Assembly: GCF_010894455.1 (NCBI RefSeq)
Contig: NZ_JAAIXY010000027.1
Coordinates: 62,001 to 126,000, forward strand
Length of the DNA: 64,000 nt
Direction of reading: 5' to 3'
Source: Myxococcus eversor
GTDB lineage: Bacteria > Myxococcota > Myxococcia > Myxococcales > Myxococcaceae
Positions within the stretch are counted from its first letter, which is position 1. Each line of letters starts with the position of its first letter. The position numbers and the translations under genes are program-made. Under the pieces are notes generated by a model. It was given only the letters and a program-made list of their open reading frames with translations, was not told the DNA's origin and searched no databases. Shown in pieces: positions 1 to 10,247 of the stretch.

Positions 1-1
1 G

Positions 2-1903
2 ACGCTCACCCCCGAGGAGAAGGCCCGCCGCGAGCGCATGCGCGTCAGCGCCCGAGGCTTCACCTCGTATCAAATCTCCGATGACGGCACGCGACTGCTC
101 GTCCCCCTGTCCGGCCGCCTCTACGTGGTGGAGCGCGCCAGCGGCAAGGTGACGGAGCTGAAGACGGGCCCCGGTGTCCTGGATCCGCGCTTCTCCCTGG
201 ACGGCAAGCAGGTGGCCTACGTCCGGGAGAATGACGTCTACCGAATCGACATCGCCGCCAACAAGGAGCAGCGAGTCACCAAGGGCGGCACCGACACGAA
301 GACGCACGGCGTGGCCGAGTTCGTCGCCCAGGAGGAGATGAGCCGCTTCTCCGGTTACTGGTGGAGCCCCGACGCGAAGTCGGTGGCCTACACCGAGTCC
401 GACACCGCCGAGGTGGAGAAGCTCACCATCGTCGACGTGATGCACCCCGAGCGCGGCGGCGAAATCTTCGCCTACCCCCGCCCCGGCAAGCCCAACGCCA
501 AGGTGCGCCTGGGCGTCACCCCCGTCACCGGCGGCAAGACGACGTGGGTCCAGTGGGATTCGGCCAGGTACCCGTACCTGGCCACCGTGACGTGGCCCAA
601 GGGCGCTCCGCTCACCATCCTGGTGCAGAACCGGGTGCAGACCGAGCAGCAACTCCTCGCGGTGGACCCCGCCACGGGCAAGACGCGCGAGCTGCTGGTG
701 GAGAAGGATTCGGCCTGGCTCAACCTGGAGCAGGACTTCCCGCTGTGGCTGGAGGATGGCAGCGGCTTCCTCTGGTACACCGAGCGCAACGGCGGCCCCG
801 AGGTGGAGCAGCGCAAGGCGGACGGCTCGCTGGAGCGCAGCGTGGTGAAGCCGGACGCGGGCTTCCGCAACCTGTCCCGCTTCGTCCAGAAGGACCGCAC
901 CCTCTATTTCAACGGCGGCCCCAACCCCACGCAGAGCGCCCTGTGGCGCGTGAAGGCGGGCGGCGCCCCCGAGCGCGTGACGGGCAACAAGGAAGGACTC
1001 GAGGGCGGCTCCGCCTCCCGCGACGGCAACGTGCTCGTCGTCAACGACTCCAGCCTGAAGACCATGAACCGCACCCAGGTGCTGCGCGCGGATGGGAAGA
1101 AGCTGGGCGAGCTGCCCGAGGTGGCGCAGGAGCCGCCCTTCATCCCCAACACCGAGGTGCGGCAGGTGGGCCCCAAGCGCTTCTGGGCCTCCATCACCCG
1201 CCCGCGCGACTTCAAGCCGGGCAAGAAGCTGCCCGTCATCGTCGAAGTGTACGGCGGCCCCACCACCACCGTCGTCCACCACAGCATGGCGGCGCACCTG
1301 CTGCCGCAGTGGATGGCGGACCACGGCTTCATCGTCGTGAAGTTCGACGGGCGCGGCACCCCGCTGCGCGGCGCCGCCTGGGAGCGCGAGGTGAAGTACG
1401 ACTTCGCCACCATCACCATTGAAGACCAGGCCGCCGCCATCCAGGAGCTGGCCAAGGAGCTGCCGGAAATCGACATCAACCGCGTGGGCATTGAAGGCTG
1501 GAGCTTCGGCGGCTACATGGCCGCGCTCGCCGCCCTCAAGCGCCCGGATGTCTTCAAGGCCGCGGTGGCTGGCGCCCCGGTGGTGGACTGGCTCGACTAC
1601 GACACCCACTACACCGAGCGCTACCTGGGCCTGCCCCAGGAGCACCCGGAGGCGTACGAGGCGAGCTCGCTGCTCACCTACGCCAAGACAGACAAGCCCA
1701 TTGGCAAGCTGCTGCTCATCCACGGCACCGCGGATGACAACGTGTACTTCTTCCACACGCTCAAGCTCAGCGATGCGCTCTTCCGCGCCGGCAAGCCCCA
1801 CGAGCTGCTGCCGCTCAGCGGCCTGACGCACATGGTGCCGGACCCGCTGGTGAAGGAGCGCCAGTGGGAGCGCGTCATGGACCACTTCAAGAAGAACCTG
1901 TGA
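2..1903 (+). CDS. S9 family dipeptidyl-peptidase (DPP IV-like), 5' end outside window
   Basis: Serine peptidase expected to remove dipeptides from peptide N-termini. The frame is open from base 2, before the first ATG at 38, so the true start lies upstream and about 633 residues are visible. The first two thirds are WD/propeller-like repeats of the DPPIV_N type. The last 250 residues are the alpha/beta-hydrolase domain. The nucleophile motif GWSFGGY has its Ser codon at 1502-1504. The acid is in HGTADDNV (Asp codon 1733-1735) and the catalytic His is in LTHMV (1829-1831), so the triad is complete. A hairpin follows the stop. I cannot see a signal peptide because the N-terminus is missing. Family assignment is firm; substrate is inferred. 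Confidence 0.9.
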   Translation, partial: TLTPEEKARRERMRVSARGFTSYQISDDGTRLLVPLSGRLYVVERASGKVTELKTGPGVLDPRFSLDGKQVAYVRENDVYRIDIAANKEQRVTKGGTDTKTHGVAEFVAQEEMSRFSGYWWSPDAKSVAYTESDTAEVEKLTIVDVMHPERGGEIFAYPRPGKPNAKVRLGVTPVTGGKTTWVQWDSARYPYLATVTWPKGAPLTILVQNRVQTEQQLLAVDPATGKTRELLVEKDSAWLNLEQDFPLWLEDGSGFLWYTERNGGPEVEQRKADGSLERSVVKPDAGFRNLSRFVQKDRTLYFNGGPNPTQSALWRVKAGGAPERVTGNKEGLEGGSASRDGNVLVVNDSSLKTMNRTQVLRADGKKLGELPEVAQEPPFIPNTEVRQVGPKRFWASITRPRDFKPGKKLPVIVEVYGGPTTTVVHHSMAAHLLPQWMADHGFIVVKFDGRGTPLRGAAWEREVKYDFATITIEDQAAAIQELAKELPEIDINRVGIEGWSFGGYMAALAALKRPDVFKAAVAGAPVVDWLDYDTHYTERYLGLPQEHPEAYEASSLLTYAKTDKPIGKLLLIHGTADDNVYFFHTLKLSDALFRAGKPHELLPLSGLTHMVPDPLVKERQWERVMDHFKKNL

Positions 1904-1912
1904 TGTGATTGC

Positions 1913-1940
1913 GGGCTCCGGGCGTTCGCGCCCGGGGCCT
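1913..1940 (+). terminator. UUCG-capped hairpin after the S9 peptidase
   Basis: The core is CCGGGCG-TTCG-CGCCCGG (1918-1935), a perfect 7-bp stem capped by an exceptionally stable tetraloop. It extends to about 12 bp with two G-T pairs. It starts 10 bases after the stop codon. There is no T-tract, so it may be a 3'-end stabiliser or a Rho-assisted terminator rather than a classic intrinsic one. Confidence 0.6.
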
Positions 1941-1961
1941 GTCCGTACCCCGCAAAAGCAA

Positions 1962-1996
1962 GAGGCCCGGTTCCCTCAACTCCAGGGGCGGGCCTC
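1962..1996 (-). terminator. Probable terminator of the cold-shock gene
   Basis: GAGGCCCG (1962-1969) pairs with CGGGCCTC (1989-1996) across a 19-base loop. Read on the minus strand the stem is followed by TTGCTTTTG, a short T-rich tail. It lies about 45 bases past the stop of the minus-strand cold-shock gene. Confidence 0.5.
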
Positions 1997-2042
1997 CGTT
2001 CATCGGCCCCCCGCGGGAAGGGCCAGGACCTACGACGACGCT

Positions 2043-2246
2043 TCAGCCCGCGCGAACGTTCTGCGCCTGCAGGCCCTTGGGGCCGCGCGTCACCTCGAAC
2101 TCCACCTTCTGACCCTCGGCGAGGGTGCGGAAGCCATCCATGTTGATGGCGGTGTGGTGGCAGAAAACGTCCTCACCTCCGCCGTCCTGGGTGATGAAGC
2201 CGAAGCCCTTCGCGTCGTTGAACCACTTCACGGTACCGGTTGCCAT
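2043..2246 (-). CDS. Cold-shock domain protein (CspA family)
   Basis: Small 67-residue single-domain nucleic-acid-binding protein of the cold-shock family, expected to act as an RNA chaperone. The protein begins MATGTVKWF. RNP1 reads KGFGFI and the RNP2-like strand reads VFCHH, where many family members have VFVH. Length matches the family (65-70). I chose the ATG at 2246 over an upstream in-frame extension because the domain begins there and GAAGGAAG lies just upstream as a ribosome-binding site. It has its own hairpin downstream and a 190-base leader region upstream toward sucB, so it is probably a single-gene unit. Confidence 0.93.
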   Translation of the reverse strand: MATGTVKWFNDAKGFGFITQDGGGEDVFCHHTAINMDGFRTLAEGQKVEFEVTRGPKGLQAQNVRAG

Positions 2247-2374
2247 TGCACTTCCTTCAGTCTCGCGGGGCGACGTTGTGAGAGCCGCCCGTTCTTCCCG
2301 CCCCCCGACGACCGGGAGACAATGTCCAGTTGTAGTGAAACGCCTGCCTGGAAGTCCAGCCAGCGACCTGGAAT

Positions 2375-2398
2375 GCCCGAGTTGCACTGAGCTCGGGC
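2375..2398 (-). other. Hairpin between sucB and the cold-shock gene
   Basis: GCCCGAG (2375-2381) pairs with CTCGGGC (2392-2398) around a 10-base loop. It lies 39 bases after the sucB stop and about 130 bases upstream of the cold-shock start. It could end sucAB transcription or be part of the cold-shock leader. No T-tract is present on the minus strand. Confidence 0.3.
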
Positions 2399-2436
2399 CT
2401 CCCTGGTAAGTCGCGGCGCGGCGCGTCACCTACAAC

Positions 2437-3637
<1,201 letters not shown>

Positions 3638-3648
<11 letters not shown>

Positions 3649-6520
3649 TCTTGGTCCCTCGGAAGATGGCTTCCTCGATGATGAGCTGCTGCTCGATTTC
3701 GTGAGTCTTGGGGAAGCCGGTGGCGGGGCTGGCGGCCTCCGCGCGGCCGATGTAGCCCAACTTCACCTGCTGCTGCGAGCGCGACGACGCCAGGTCGTGC
3801 AGTCGCGGGAACATGAAGTGCCACGCGCCGGCGTTCCGGGGCTCCTCCTGCACCCAGAAGACCTCCGCGAGCTTCGGCAGCTTGCCCACCAGGTTGGCCA
3901 GCTCGTCGAAGGGGAACGGGTAGAGCTGCTCCAGCCGGACGATGGCGATGCTGTCGTCCTTGCGCTCGTCCCGGGCCTTCACCAGGTCGTAATAGACCTT
4001 GCCGCTGCACAGCAGGAGCCGCGTCACGCCCTCGGGGGCGACCTTGTCCAGGATGACCTCCTGGAAGGAGCCCGTGGCCAGCTCGTCCAGCTTGCTGGTC
4101 GCCTCCGGGCGGCGCAGCAGGCTCTTGGGCGACATGATGACCAGGGGCTTGCGCACCGGGCGCAGCACCTGACGGCGCAGGAGGTGGAAGATCTGCGCGG
4201 GCGTGGTGGGGTAGCAGACCTGGATGTTGTCCTCGGCGGACAAGTCGAGGAAGCGCTCCAGACGCGCGCTGGAGTGCTCGGGGCCCTGGCCCTCGTAGCT
4301 GTGCGGGAGCAGCAGGGTGATGCCGCTGAGCCGGCGCCACTTGCTCTCCGCCGCCGCGATGAACTGGTCGATGATGATTTGAGCGCCGTTGGCGAAGTCA
4401 CCGAACTGGGCCTCCCAGATGGTGAGGCCGTCCGGCACGTCCAGGCTGTAGCCGTACTCGAAGCCCAGCACGCCCATCTCCGACAGGGCGCTGTTGACGA
4501 CCTGGAAGCTGGCGCGGCCCGTGGAGAACTGCTTGAGCGGCGTGTACTCCTCGCCCGTCTGCACGTCGTGCAGCACCGCGTGGCGGTGGCTGAACGTGCC
4601 GCGCTCGCAGTCCTGGCCTGACAGGCGCACCGGGTGGCCGTCCGCGAGCAGGGTGGCGTAGGCGAGCGTCTCGCCCTCGCTCCACTGCAGCTCCTCGCTG
4701 TCCAGCATGCCCAGGCGCTTCTTGATGACGGTGCGCTCCACGTCGCGGTGGACGTGGAAGCCCTCCGGCACCGTGCACAGCCGCTGGAGCGCGTCGCGCA
4801 GCTTCGCCTTGTCCACGCGGGTGGCGACCTGGGGCGCGTTCTTCACCGAGCCGCCCTGGTAGGGCTTCCACAATCCCTCCAGCGCGCTGGGCTCCTTGAA
4901 CTGGCTCTCCTGGCGCGCGCGGACGAGCGCCGCGTCGAACTCCTGGAGGCAGCGCTGCTTGATGGCCTCCGAGTCCTCCGCCGAAATCCGCCCCTGCTCC
5001 GCCAGCGCCTTCGCGTAGAGCGTGCGCACCGTCGGGTGCTTGCGGATGAGGTCGTACATCGCCGGCTGGGTGAAGGACGGGTCGTCACCCTCGTTGTGGC
5101 CGTAGCGGCGGTAGCAGATGAGGTCGATGACCACGTCGCTGTGGAACGTCTGCCGGTACTCCGCCGCCAGCCGCGCCACGTGGACGCACGCCTCCGGGTC
5201 ATCTCCATTCACGTGGAAGATGGGGATGTCCAGCATCTGGGCAATCGCCGTCGCGTAGATGGAGGAGCGGGAGTCATGCGGGTCGGTGGTGAAGCCGACC
5301 TGGTTGTTGATGACGACGTGGATGGTGCCGCCGGTGGCGTAGCCCTTGAGGCCGGACAGGTTGAGCGTCTCCGCGACGACGCCCTGGCCCATGAAGGCCG
5401 CGTCGCCGTGGATGAGCAGGGGCATCACGCCCACGCGCTCGGTGTCGCCGCCGCGCTCCTGCTTGGCGCGCACGCGGCCCTCCACCACGGGATTCACGGC
5501 CTCCAGATGGCTGGGATTGAAGGCCAGCGACAGGTGGACGTTCTTGCCCTGGCGCGTGGTGTGGTCCGACGAGAAACCCATGTGGTACTTCACGTCGCCG
5601 CGGCCCAGGTACGCCTTGGGGTCCTTGGGGCCGTCGAACTCGCTGAAGATCTGGCTGGGCTGCTTGCCCAGGATGTTCGTCAGCACGTTGAGGCGGCCGC
5701 GGTGGGCCATGCCGATGACGACTTCCTTCAGACCCATGCCGGCGCCGACCTCGGCGATGGCGTCCAGCATCGGGATGAGGGCCTCGCCGCCGTCCAGGCT
5801 GAAGCGCTTGGCGCCCACGTACTTGGTGTGGAGGAAGTTCTCGAAGCCCTCCGCGTAGGAGAGCTTGGTGAGCAGGTGGCGCTGGTCCTCCACGGAGAAG
5901 TCCGTGCGGTTCTCGCTGTGCTCCATCCGCTGCATCAGCCAACGGCGGCGCTGGCTGTCGAGGATCTGCATCACCTCCACGCCGATGCTGCCGGTGTACG
6001 TCTTGTGCAGGCGCGAGAGCAGGTCGCCGAGCTTCACGCGCTGCTGCGGGAAGGTGTTGCTGCTCTCCACCTCCTGCTCACGCTCGCGCGCGGAGAAGTG
6101 GCTGTCGTCCACCATGCCCACATCCGCCACGTGCTCCAGCGCGGGACGCGGGCGACCCAGCGGATCCAGGTTCGCGCGCAGGTGGCCCCGCAGGCGGAAG
6201 GCGAACAGCGCCTGGTCCACCTTCGACTGCAGCTCCAGCGCCTGGGCCTGCGCCGTGCTCGCGGGAGGCACGGCGGCGGCGGCCGGCGCGGGCGTCTGGG
6301 CGGCGGCGGCCTTGCCATTGGCCTTGCCCGCGGGTGCGGCGGGCGTGGGGGCCTCCAGCAGCTTCGTGTTGAAGATGGGACGGCCGGCGCCATCGTTTCG
6401 CTCGAACACCTCGCGCCAGCTTGAATCCACGCTGGCGGGGTCCTCGAGATAGCGGGCGTAGAGCCCCTCGATGAAGTCGATGTTGGCGCCGGAAAGGAAC
6501 GTGTCCTGGAAGTTCGCCAT
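3638..6520 (-). CDS. sucA: 2-oxoglutarate dehydrogenase E1 component
   Basis: Thiamine-diphosphate-dependent E1 that decarboxylates 2-oxoglutarate and reductively succinylates the E2 lipoyl group. With the ATG at 6520 the protein is 960 residues, close to the usual 930-960. The start at MANFQDTF is preferred because the 25 residues of the longer frame (from 6595) do not resemble the family and MANFQDTFLSGAN is a typical SucA N-terminus. The N-terminal E2-interacting segment (GLYARYLEDP) is followed by an Ala-rich linker. The thiamine and His-rich regions include GMAHRGRLNVL and the GHNEGDDP segment. It is cotranscribed with sucB and divergent from the enoyl reductase gene, with a 245-base shared upstream region. 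Confidence 0.96.
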
Positions 6521-6765
6521 GGCGGTGTCGTCTTTTACTGGAAGGTCGCCCCGTTGGGGGTTTTTCGCGGCATCTTTGTTGAGCCTCGGTGGCACCCCAG
6601 GGGTCCTGGCGCGGCCAGGGGAGCAGGAGGATTGATGCCCCTGTTGAGCGCAGCTTCAGCCCTGGAATTCTCAAGGTCTGGAATCCCGCTTCCTCCCGTT
6701 CCGGGCGAAAGGAGTGCTAGACAGCGCGCTCCCCACCCCTTCCTCTCCCCACGAGGCCGCCGACC

Positions 6766-7599
6766 ATGCTGCTCCAGGGCAAGAAGCTGCTCATCACCGG
6801 GGTCCTGACTCCCCAGTCCCTCGCCTTCGGAATCGCCGAGCACGCGCTCGCGCAGGGCGCGGAAATCGTCCTCACCGGCTTTGGCCGGGCCAAGTCCCTC
6901 ACCGAGCGGAGCGCCAAGCGCCTCAAGCCGGGGACCGAGGTGCTGGAGCTGGATGTCACGAACCCCGCCCACTTCACGGCGCTCACGGAGTCGCTCAAGC
7001 AGCGCTGGGGCCAGGTGGACGGGGTGCTGCACAGCATCGGCTATGCCCCGGATGACGCCCTGGGCGGCAACTTCCTCAACACGCCCTGGGAGAGTGTCCA
7101 GACGGCGTTCCGCATCTCCGCGTTCTCCCTCAAGGAGCTCGCGGTGGCGTGCATGCCGCTGATGCCCCGGGGTGGCTCCATCGTCGCGCTGGACTTCGAC
7201 AACCAGAACGTGGCGTGGCCCATCTATGACTGGATGGGGGTATGCAAGGCCGCGCTGGAGTCCACCGCCCGCTACCTGGCGCGCGATTTGGGCCCCAAGG
7301 GCATCCGGGTGAACATCCTGGCCGCGGGTCCGCTGGCCACCATGGCCGCCAAGGGGATTCCAGGCTTCAAGGCGCTGGAGCAGGGCTGGGGCAGGCAGGC
7401 CCCCCTGGGCTGGAACTCCAAGGACAGCCACGACATGGTGTCCAAGACCGCCTGCGCCCTGCTGTCGGACTGGTTGCCCTCCACCACGGGCGAAATGATC
7501 CACGTGGACGGTGGCTATCACGCCATTGGCGCGCCGCCGGTGGACCTCAAGGCGGACGAGGGGGCGGAGCCCGCAGCCTCCAAGCCGTCTGGCGAGTAG
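6766..7599 (+). CDS. fabI: Enoyl-ACP reductase, InhA-like (FabI family)
   Basis: Short-chain dehydrogenase-fold NADH-dependent enoyl-ACP reductase, last reduction step of each fatty-acid elongation cycle. Length is 277 residues. The N-terminal glycine-rich nucleotide region reads ITGVLTPQSLAFGIA. The catalytic pair is Tyr154-x6-Lys161 in PIYDWMGVCK. Several segments recall mycobacterial InhA more than E. coli FabI: ALDFD before the catalytic Tyr, LTGFGR in the cofactor region, and VDGVLHSIGYAP. The C-terminal 25 residues are a family-atypical tail rich in Ala and Glu. It stands alone between sucA (divergent) and the Che operon, with a hairpin 35 bases after the stop. Function is firm; InhA kinship is by eye. 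Confidence 0.93.
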   Translation: MLLQGKKLLITGVLTPQSLAFGIAEHALAQGAEIVLTGFGRAKSLTERSAKRLKPGTEVLELDVTNPAHFTALTESLKQRWGQVDGVLHSIGYAPDDALGGNFLNTPWESVQTAFRISAFSLKELAVACMPLMPRGGSIVALDFDNQNVAWPIYDWMGVCKAALESTARYLARDLGPKGIRVNILAAGPLATMAAKGIPGFKALEQGWGRQAPLGWNSKDSHDMVSKTACALLSDWLPSTTGEMIHVDGGYHAIGAPPVDLKADEGAEPAASKPSGE

Positions 7600-7634
7600 G
7601 CCGGAGGAGGCAAACCCCGAGGTCATCCGACACC

Positions 7635-7659
7635 TGCCCGCCTGCTGTCACGGCGGGCA
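7635..7659 (+). terminator. Hairpin after the enoyl reductase gene
   Basis: TGCCCGCC (7635-7642) pairs perfectly with GGCGGGCA (7652-7659) over a 9-base loop. It separates the enoyl reductase gene from the Che operon. There is no long T-tract. Confidence 0.5.
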
Positions 7660-7672
7660 CTCCCCCCCGCTA

Positions 7673-7698
7673 TCTACCGTGTGAGCCGTCACGGTAGA
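7673..7698. promoter_or_regulatory. Perfect 9-bp inverted repeat upstream of the Che operon
   Basis: TCTACCGTG (7673-7681) and CACGGTAGA (7690-7698) are perfect inverted arms separated by 8 bases. The dyad sits 65 bases before the first GTG of the operon. The arm length and spacing suit a dimeric transcription factor site. A short leader hairpin is the alternative. Confidence 0.5.
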
Positions 7699-7763
7699 GT
7701 CTCCAACGTTTCGTGAGGGTGTCCCGCCGCGTGGGCGAGCCTTTGCGCAGGAGCCGTGGCACC

Positions 7764-8150
7764 GTGAGCACCAACAGCACCAAGGTCTTGCTGGTGGACG
7801 ACAGCCCGACCGTTCGGAACATCGTCAAAATCTACCTCATGAACCTCCGAGTGGAGGCGCTGGAGGCGGACGATGCCACTCGGGCATTGAAGATCCTCAA
7901 CCTCGTCCCCGTGAATCTGGTCATCGCGGACATCAACATGCCGGGCATGGATGGCATCACCTTCGTCAAGGAGGTGCGGGCCAGCCGCAACAAGCAGCTT
8001 CGCGACGTGCCCATCCTCCTGTTGACGGCGGAGAAGAGCGTGGACCTGCGCCAGCGCGGCACGGAGGCGGGCGCCAACGCCTTCATCCAGAAGCCGGTGT
8101 CCCACCACGAGTTGACGGAGACCGTCCGTCAGTTCCTGTCCAAGGCCTGA
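7764..8150 (+). CDS. Single-domain response regulator (CheY-like), first gene of Che operon
   Basis: Stand-alone receiver domain, 128 residues from the GTG at 7764. The phosphorylation site is complete: acidic pair Asp12-Asp13 in LVDDSP, phosphoacceptor Asp56 in IADINMPGMDG, Thr in LLTAEKS and the conserved Lys in FIQKPVS. I chose GTG 7764 over the GTG at 7713 because the receiver fold starts a few residues later and GGAG lies about 10 bases upstream. It is followed 4 bases later by a receiver-CheW gene. As the only free receiver in the operon it is the probable diffusible output of the CheA kinase or a phosphate sink; this is inference. Confidence 0.88.
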   Translation: MSTNSTKVLLVDDSPTVRNIVKIYLMNLRVEALEADDATRALKILNLVPVNLVIADINMPGMDGITFVKEVRASRNKQLRDVPILLLTAEKSVDLRQRGTEAGANAFIQKPVSHHELTETVRQFLSKA

Positions 8151-8154
8151 TGCC

Positions 8155-9021
8155 GTGAGCCTGCCGTCCCTGCTGCTCGTCGACGACAGCGACGCCATCC
8201 TGGCGCTCGAGCGCGCCATCCTCTCCGGCCACTACACCATCCACACGGCGAGCAATGGCCGCGAGGCGCTGGAGAAGGTCACCCGCCTGCGGCCCGCCGC
8301 GGTGTTGTTGGACCTGTCCATGCCGGAGATGGACGGCGACGAGGTCCTCCAGCGGATGAAGTCCGACTCCGCCACGGTGGACATCCCCGTCATCATCATC
8401 TCCTCGGAGAAGTCCCGCGCGGAGGCGTGCATCGGGCTGGGGGCGGAGACGTTCCTGGCCAAGCCCTTCCGCGCGGACGAGTTGCTGCACGCGGTGGGTG
8501 AGGCGCTGGCCAACTCGCGGCGGCGCGCGCGCACCGGCTCGCTCCTGGTGCTGCGGGTGACGGTGGGCACGCTGGAGTTCGCGGTGCCGCTGGACTCGGT
8601 GCGAGAGGTGCTGCTGCACCCGGCGACGCGGCCGTTGCCCACGGCGCCCTCGTACCTGCGCGAATACGTGGAGGTGCGGGGCGAGGCGCTGTGCGTGCTG
8701 GACGTGGCCAGGCGGCTGAGCGTGGAGCACTCGCTGCCTCGGGTGGAGCGGATGCTGGTGGTCATCCAGGTGGACGGGGTGGCGCTGGCGCTCGCGGTGG
8801 ACACGGTGAAGGACCCGGAGGAGTACGCGGCGACGGACATCGAGCGGCGCGAGCGCGTGGGGGGCGCGGACCATGGCCCGCTGCGAGACGGCCTCATCGG
8901 CATGCTGCGCTCGGGTGGCCACCTGCTGCCCATCCTGGACCCCCGGGTGTTCGTCGCGCGCGGACTGCTGCGTGAGCTGCCCCGGCTGGTCGAGGCCGCG
9001 GAGGCTGGACGGAGCGCATGA
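8155..9021 (+). CDS. Receiver-CheW fusion (CheV-like with inverted domain order)
   Basis: Two-domain coupling protein of 288 residues. Residues 1-118 form a receiver domain with DDSD, phosphoacceptor Asp53 (LLDLSMPEMDG) and the conserved Lys in FLAKPFR. Residues about 125-275 form a CheW-type SH3-like domain, recognisable by VGTLEFAVPLDSVREVL and the later VALALAVDTVKD and LPILDPRVF strands. Classic CheV has CheW first and receiver second, so the order here is reversed. It starts at a GTG 4 bases after the previous stop, and its stop overlaps the cheR start (ATGA). Its likely role is a phosphorylation-tunable scaffold linking the MCP and CheA. Confidence 0.88.
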   Translation: MSLPSLLLVDDSDAILALERAILSGHYTIHTASNGREALEKVTRLRPAAVLLDLSMPEMDGDEVLQRMKSDSATVDIPVIIISSEKSRAEACIGLGAETFLAKPFRADELLHAVGEALANSRRRARTGSLLVLRVTVGTLEFAVPLDSVREVLLHPATRPLPTAPSYLREYVEVRGEALCVLDVARRLSVEHSLPRVERMLVVIQVDGVALALAVDTVKDPEEYAATDIERRERVGGADHGPLRDGLIGMLRSGGHLLPILDPRVFVARGLLRELPRLVEAAEAGRSA

Positions 9022-10247
9022 GCGCAGAGCTCGACCCGCGGCTGTTGACCCGAGCGCGGGAGGTGGTCTCATCCATCACCGGCTTCCGCGACGACGCCAT
9101 CGCCACCGAGGCGATGGAGCGCGTCGTGCGTGGAGAGCTCGCGCGGGGCCGCTCGTCCGCGGACCTGTTGGGGGAGATGCTGTTCCCCCAGTCGCCCCTG
9201 TCCGGCACGCTGGTGCGCGCGGCGCTGGTGGGGGAGACGTACTTCTTCCGCCAGCCCGAGCACTTCCGCTACCTCTCCCATGAAGGCGTGCCCGCGGCCC
9301 TGCGCCGGGGCTCGCTGGCGCTGCGGGGCTGGAGCGCGGGCTGCGCCACGGGAGAAGAGGCGTACTCACTGGCCGCGGCGCTGCATGCCTCGGTGCCCCA
9401 TGGCTTCCCGGTGGAGGTGTTGGGCACGGACCTGCACGAGGCCAGCCTGGAGACGGCGCGACGCGCCACCTACGGCACCTGGTCCCGGCGCGAGTCGGCG
9501 CCCCGGCTCTTCCCGCTCTACCTGGACGGCGTGGACCGGCAGGTCGTCATCCTGCCCGTCATCCGGCGCATCACCTCCTTCGCGCAGTCCAACCTCCTGG
9601 CGCCGCTGTCCGACAGGTTCGGCCGCTTCGACTTCATCTTCTGCCGCAACGTGCTCACCTACTTCTCCGTGGCCGCGCGGGAAGCGGCCATCGCCCTCCT
9701 GGCCCGGGCGCTCAACCCCGGCGGGCTGCTCTTCCTGGGCGCGGTGGAGGCGGACCGGGTGCCCGCGGGCATGGTTCGCGAGGGCACGCCGGAGTTGCAG
9801 ACGTTCCGGCTCCTGGGGCCGGGGGAGGGCATCACGCCCCCGCCCGTGCCGCGCTTCGTGGAGCGCGAGGCGCCGCCCAAGCCGCTCATCCGCCGCCCCA
9901 TGGTGACGCCGGTGCCGGTGCGCGTGGAGGTGACGCCGCCGCCCCCGCCGGCGCGGCTTCACCTGACGGCGCTGGAGCGAATCGAGGAGGGTGACGTGGA
10001 TGGTGCGTCGGCGGTGCTGGAGTCGCTGGTGCGACAGGCGCCGGACTATCTGCCGGGACTGCTGGAGCTGGCGCTGTTGCGCGAGCGCTCCGGGGCGCGC
10101 GAGGCGGCGATGCCGCTGATGCGTGCCCTGCGGGTGCGCGCCGAGCGTCTTCCACCGGACCAGCTCGTGGACGGGCCAGAGGCCCTTCCGGCGCGGTTCT
10201 ATCAGGCGTCCGCTGACGCCTACCTCAACCTGGGGGCGCTCGAATGA
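9018..10247 (+). CDS. cheR: CheR methyltransferase with C-terminal TPR-like region
   Basis: SAM-dependent glutamate methyltransferase that adapts chemoreceptors. The 409-residue protein has the small N-terminal helical domain, then the SAM-binding domain with GWSAGCATGEEAYSLA, LGTDLHEASL and FIFCRNVLTYF. A Pro-rich linker (about 275-315) leads to a C-terminal helical stretch of about 90 residues with TPR character (ALERIEEGDVDGASAVL, then LELALLRERSGAREAAM). CheR-TPR proteins occur in alternative-function systems such as Frz (FrzF) and Wsp (WspC). Start and stop both overlap the neighbouring genes by 4 bases. Confidence 0.93.
   Translation: MSAELDPRLLTRAREVVSSITGFRDDAIATEAMERVVRGELARGRSSADLLGEMLFPQSPLSGTLVRAALVGETYFFRQPEHFRYLSHEGVPAALRRGSLALRGWSAGCATGEEAYSLAAALHASVPHGFPVEVLGTDLHEASLETARRATYGTWSRRESAPRLFPLYLDGVDRQVVILPVIRRITSFAQSNLLAPLSDRFGRFDFIFCRNVLTYFSVAAREAAIALLARALNPGGLLFLGAVEADRVPAGMVREGTPELQTFRLLGPGEGITPPPVPRFVEREAPPKPLIRRPMVTPVPVRVEVTPPPPPARLHLTALERIEEGDVDGASAVLESLVRQAPDYLPGLLELALLRERSGAREAAMPLMRALRVRAERLPPDQLVDGPEALPARFYQASADAYLNLGALE

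Noticed and set aside
361..1422. Long plus-strand frame inside the S9 peptidase gene
   Set aside because: Arg/Pro/His-rich shadow of the real gene in another frame, typical for high-GC coding sequence.
4634..6424. 596-codon plus-strand frame opposite sucA
   Set aside because: Antisense shadow of a clearly identified gene; composition (Val, Ala, His, Arg) is not protein-like.
7758..7775. TGGCAC-like box near the Che operon start considered as a sigma-54 promoter
   Set aside because: The matching TTGC element at the right spacing is missing and it overlaps the start codon.
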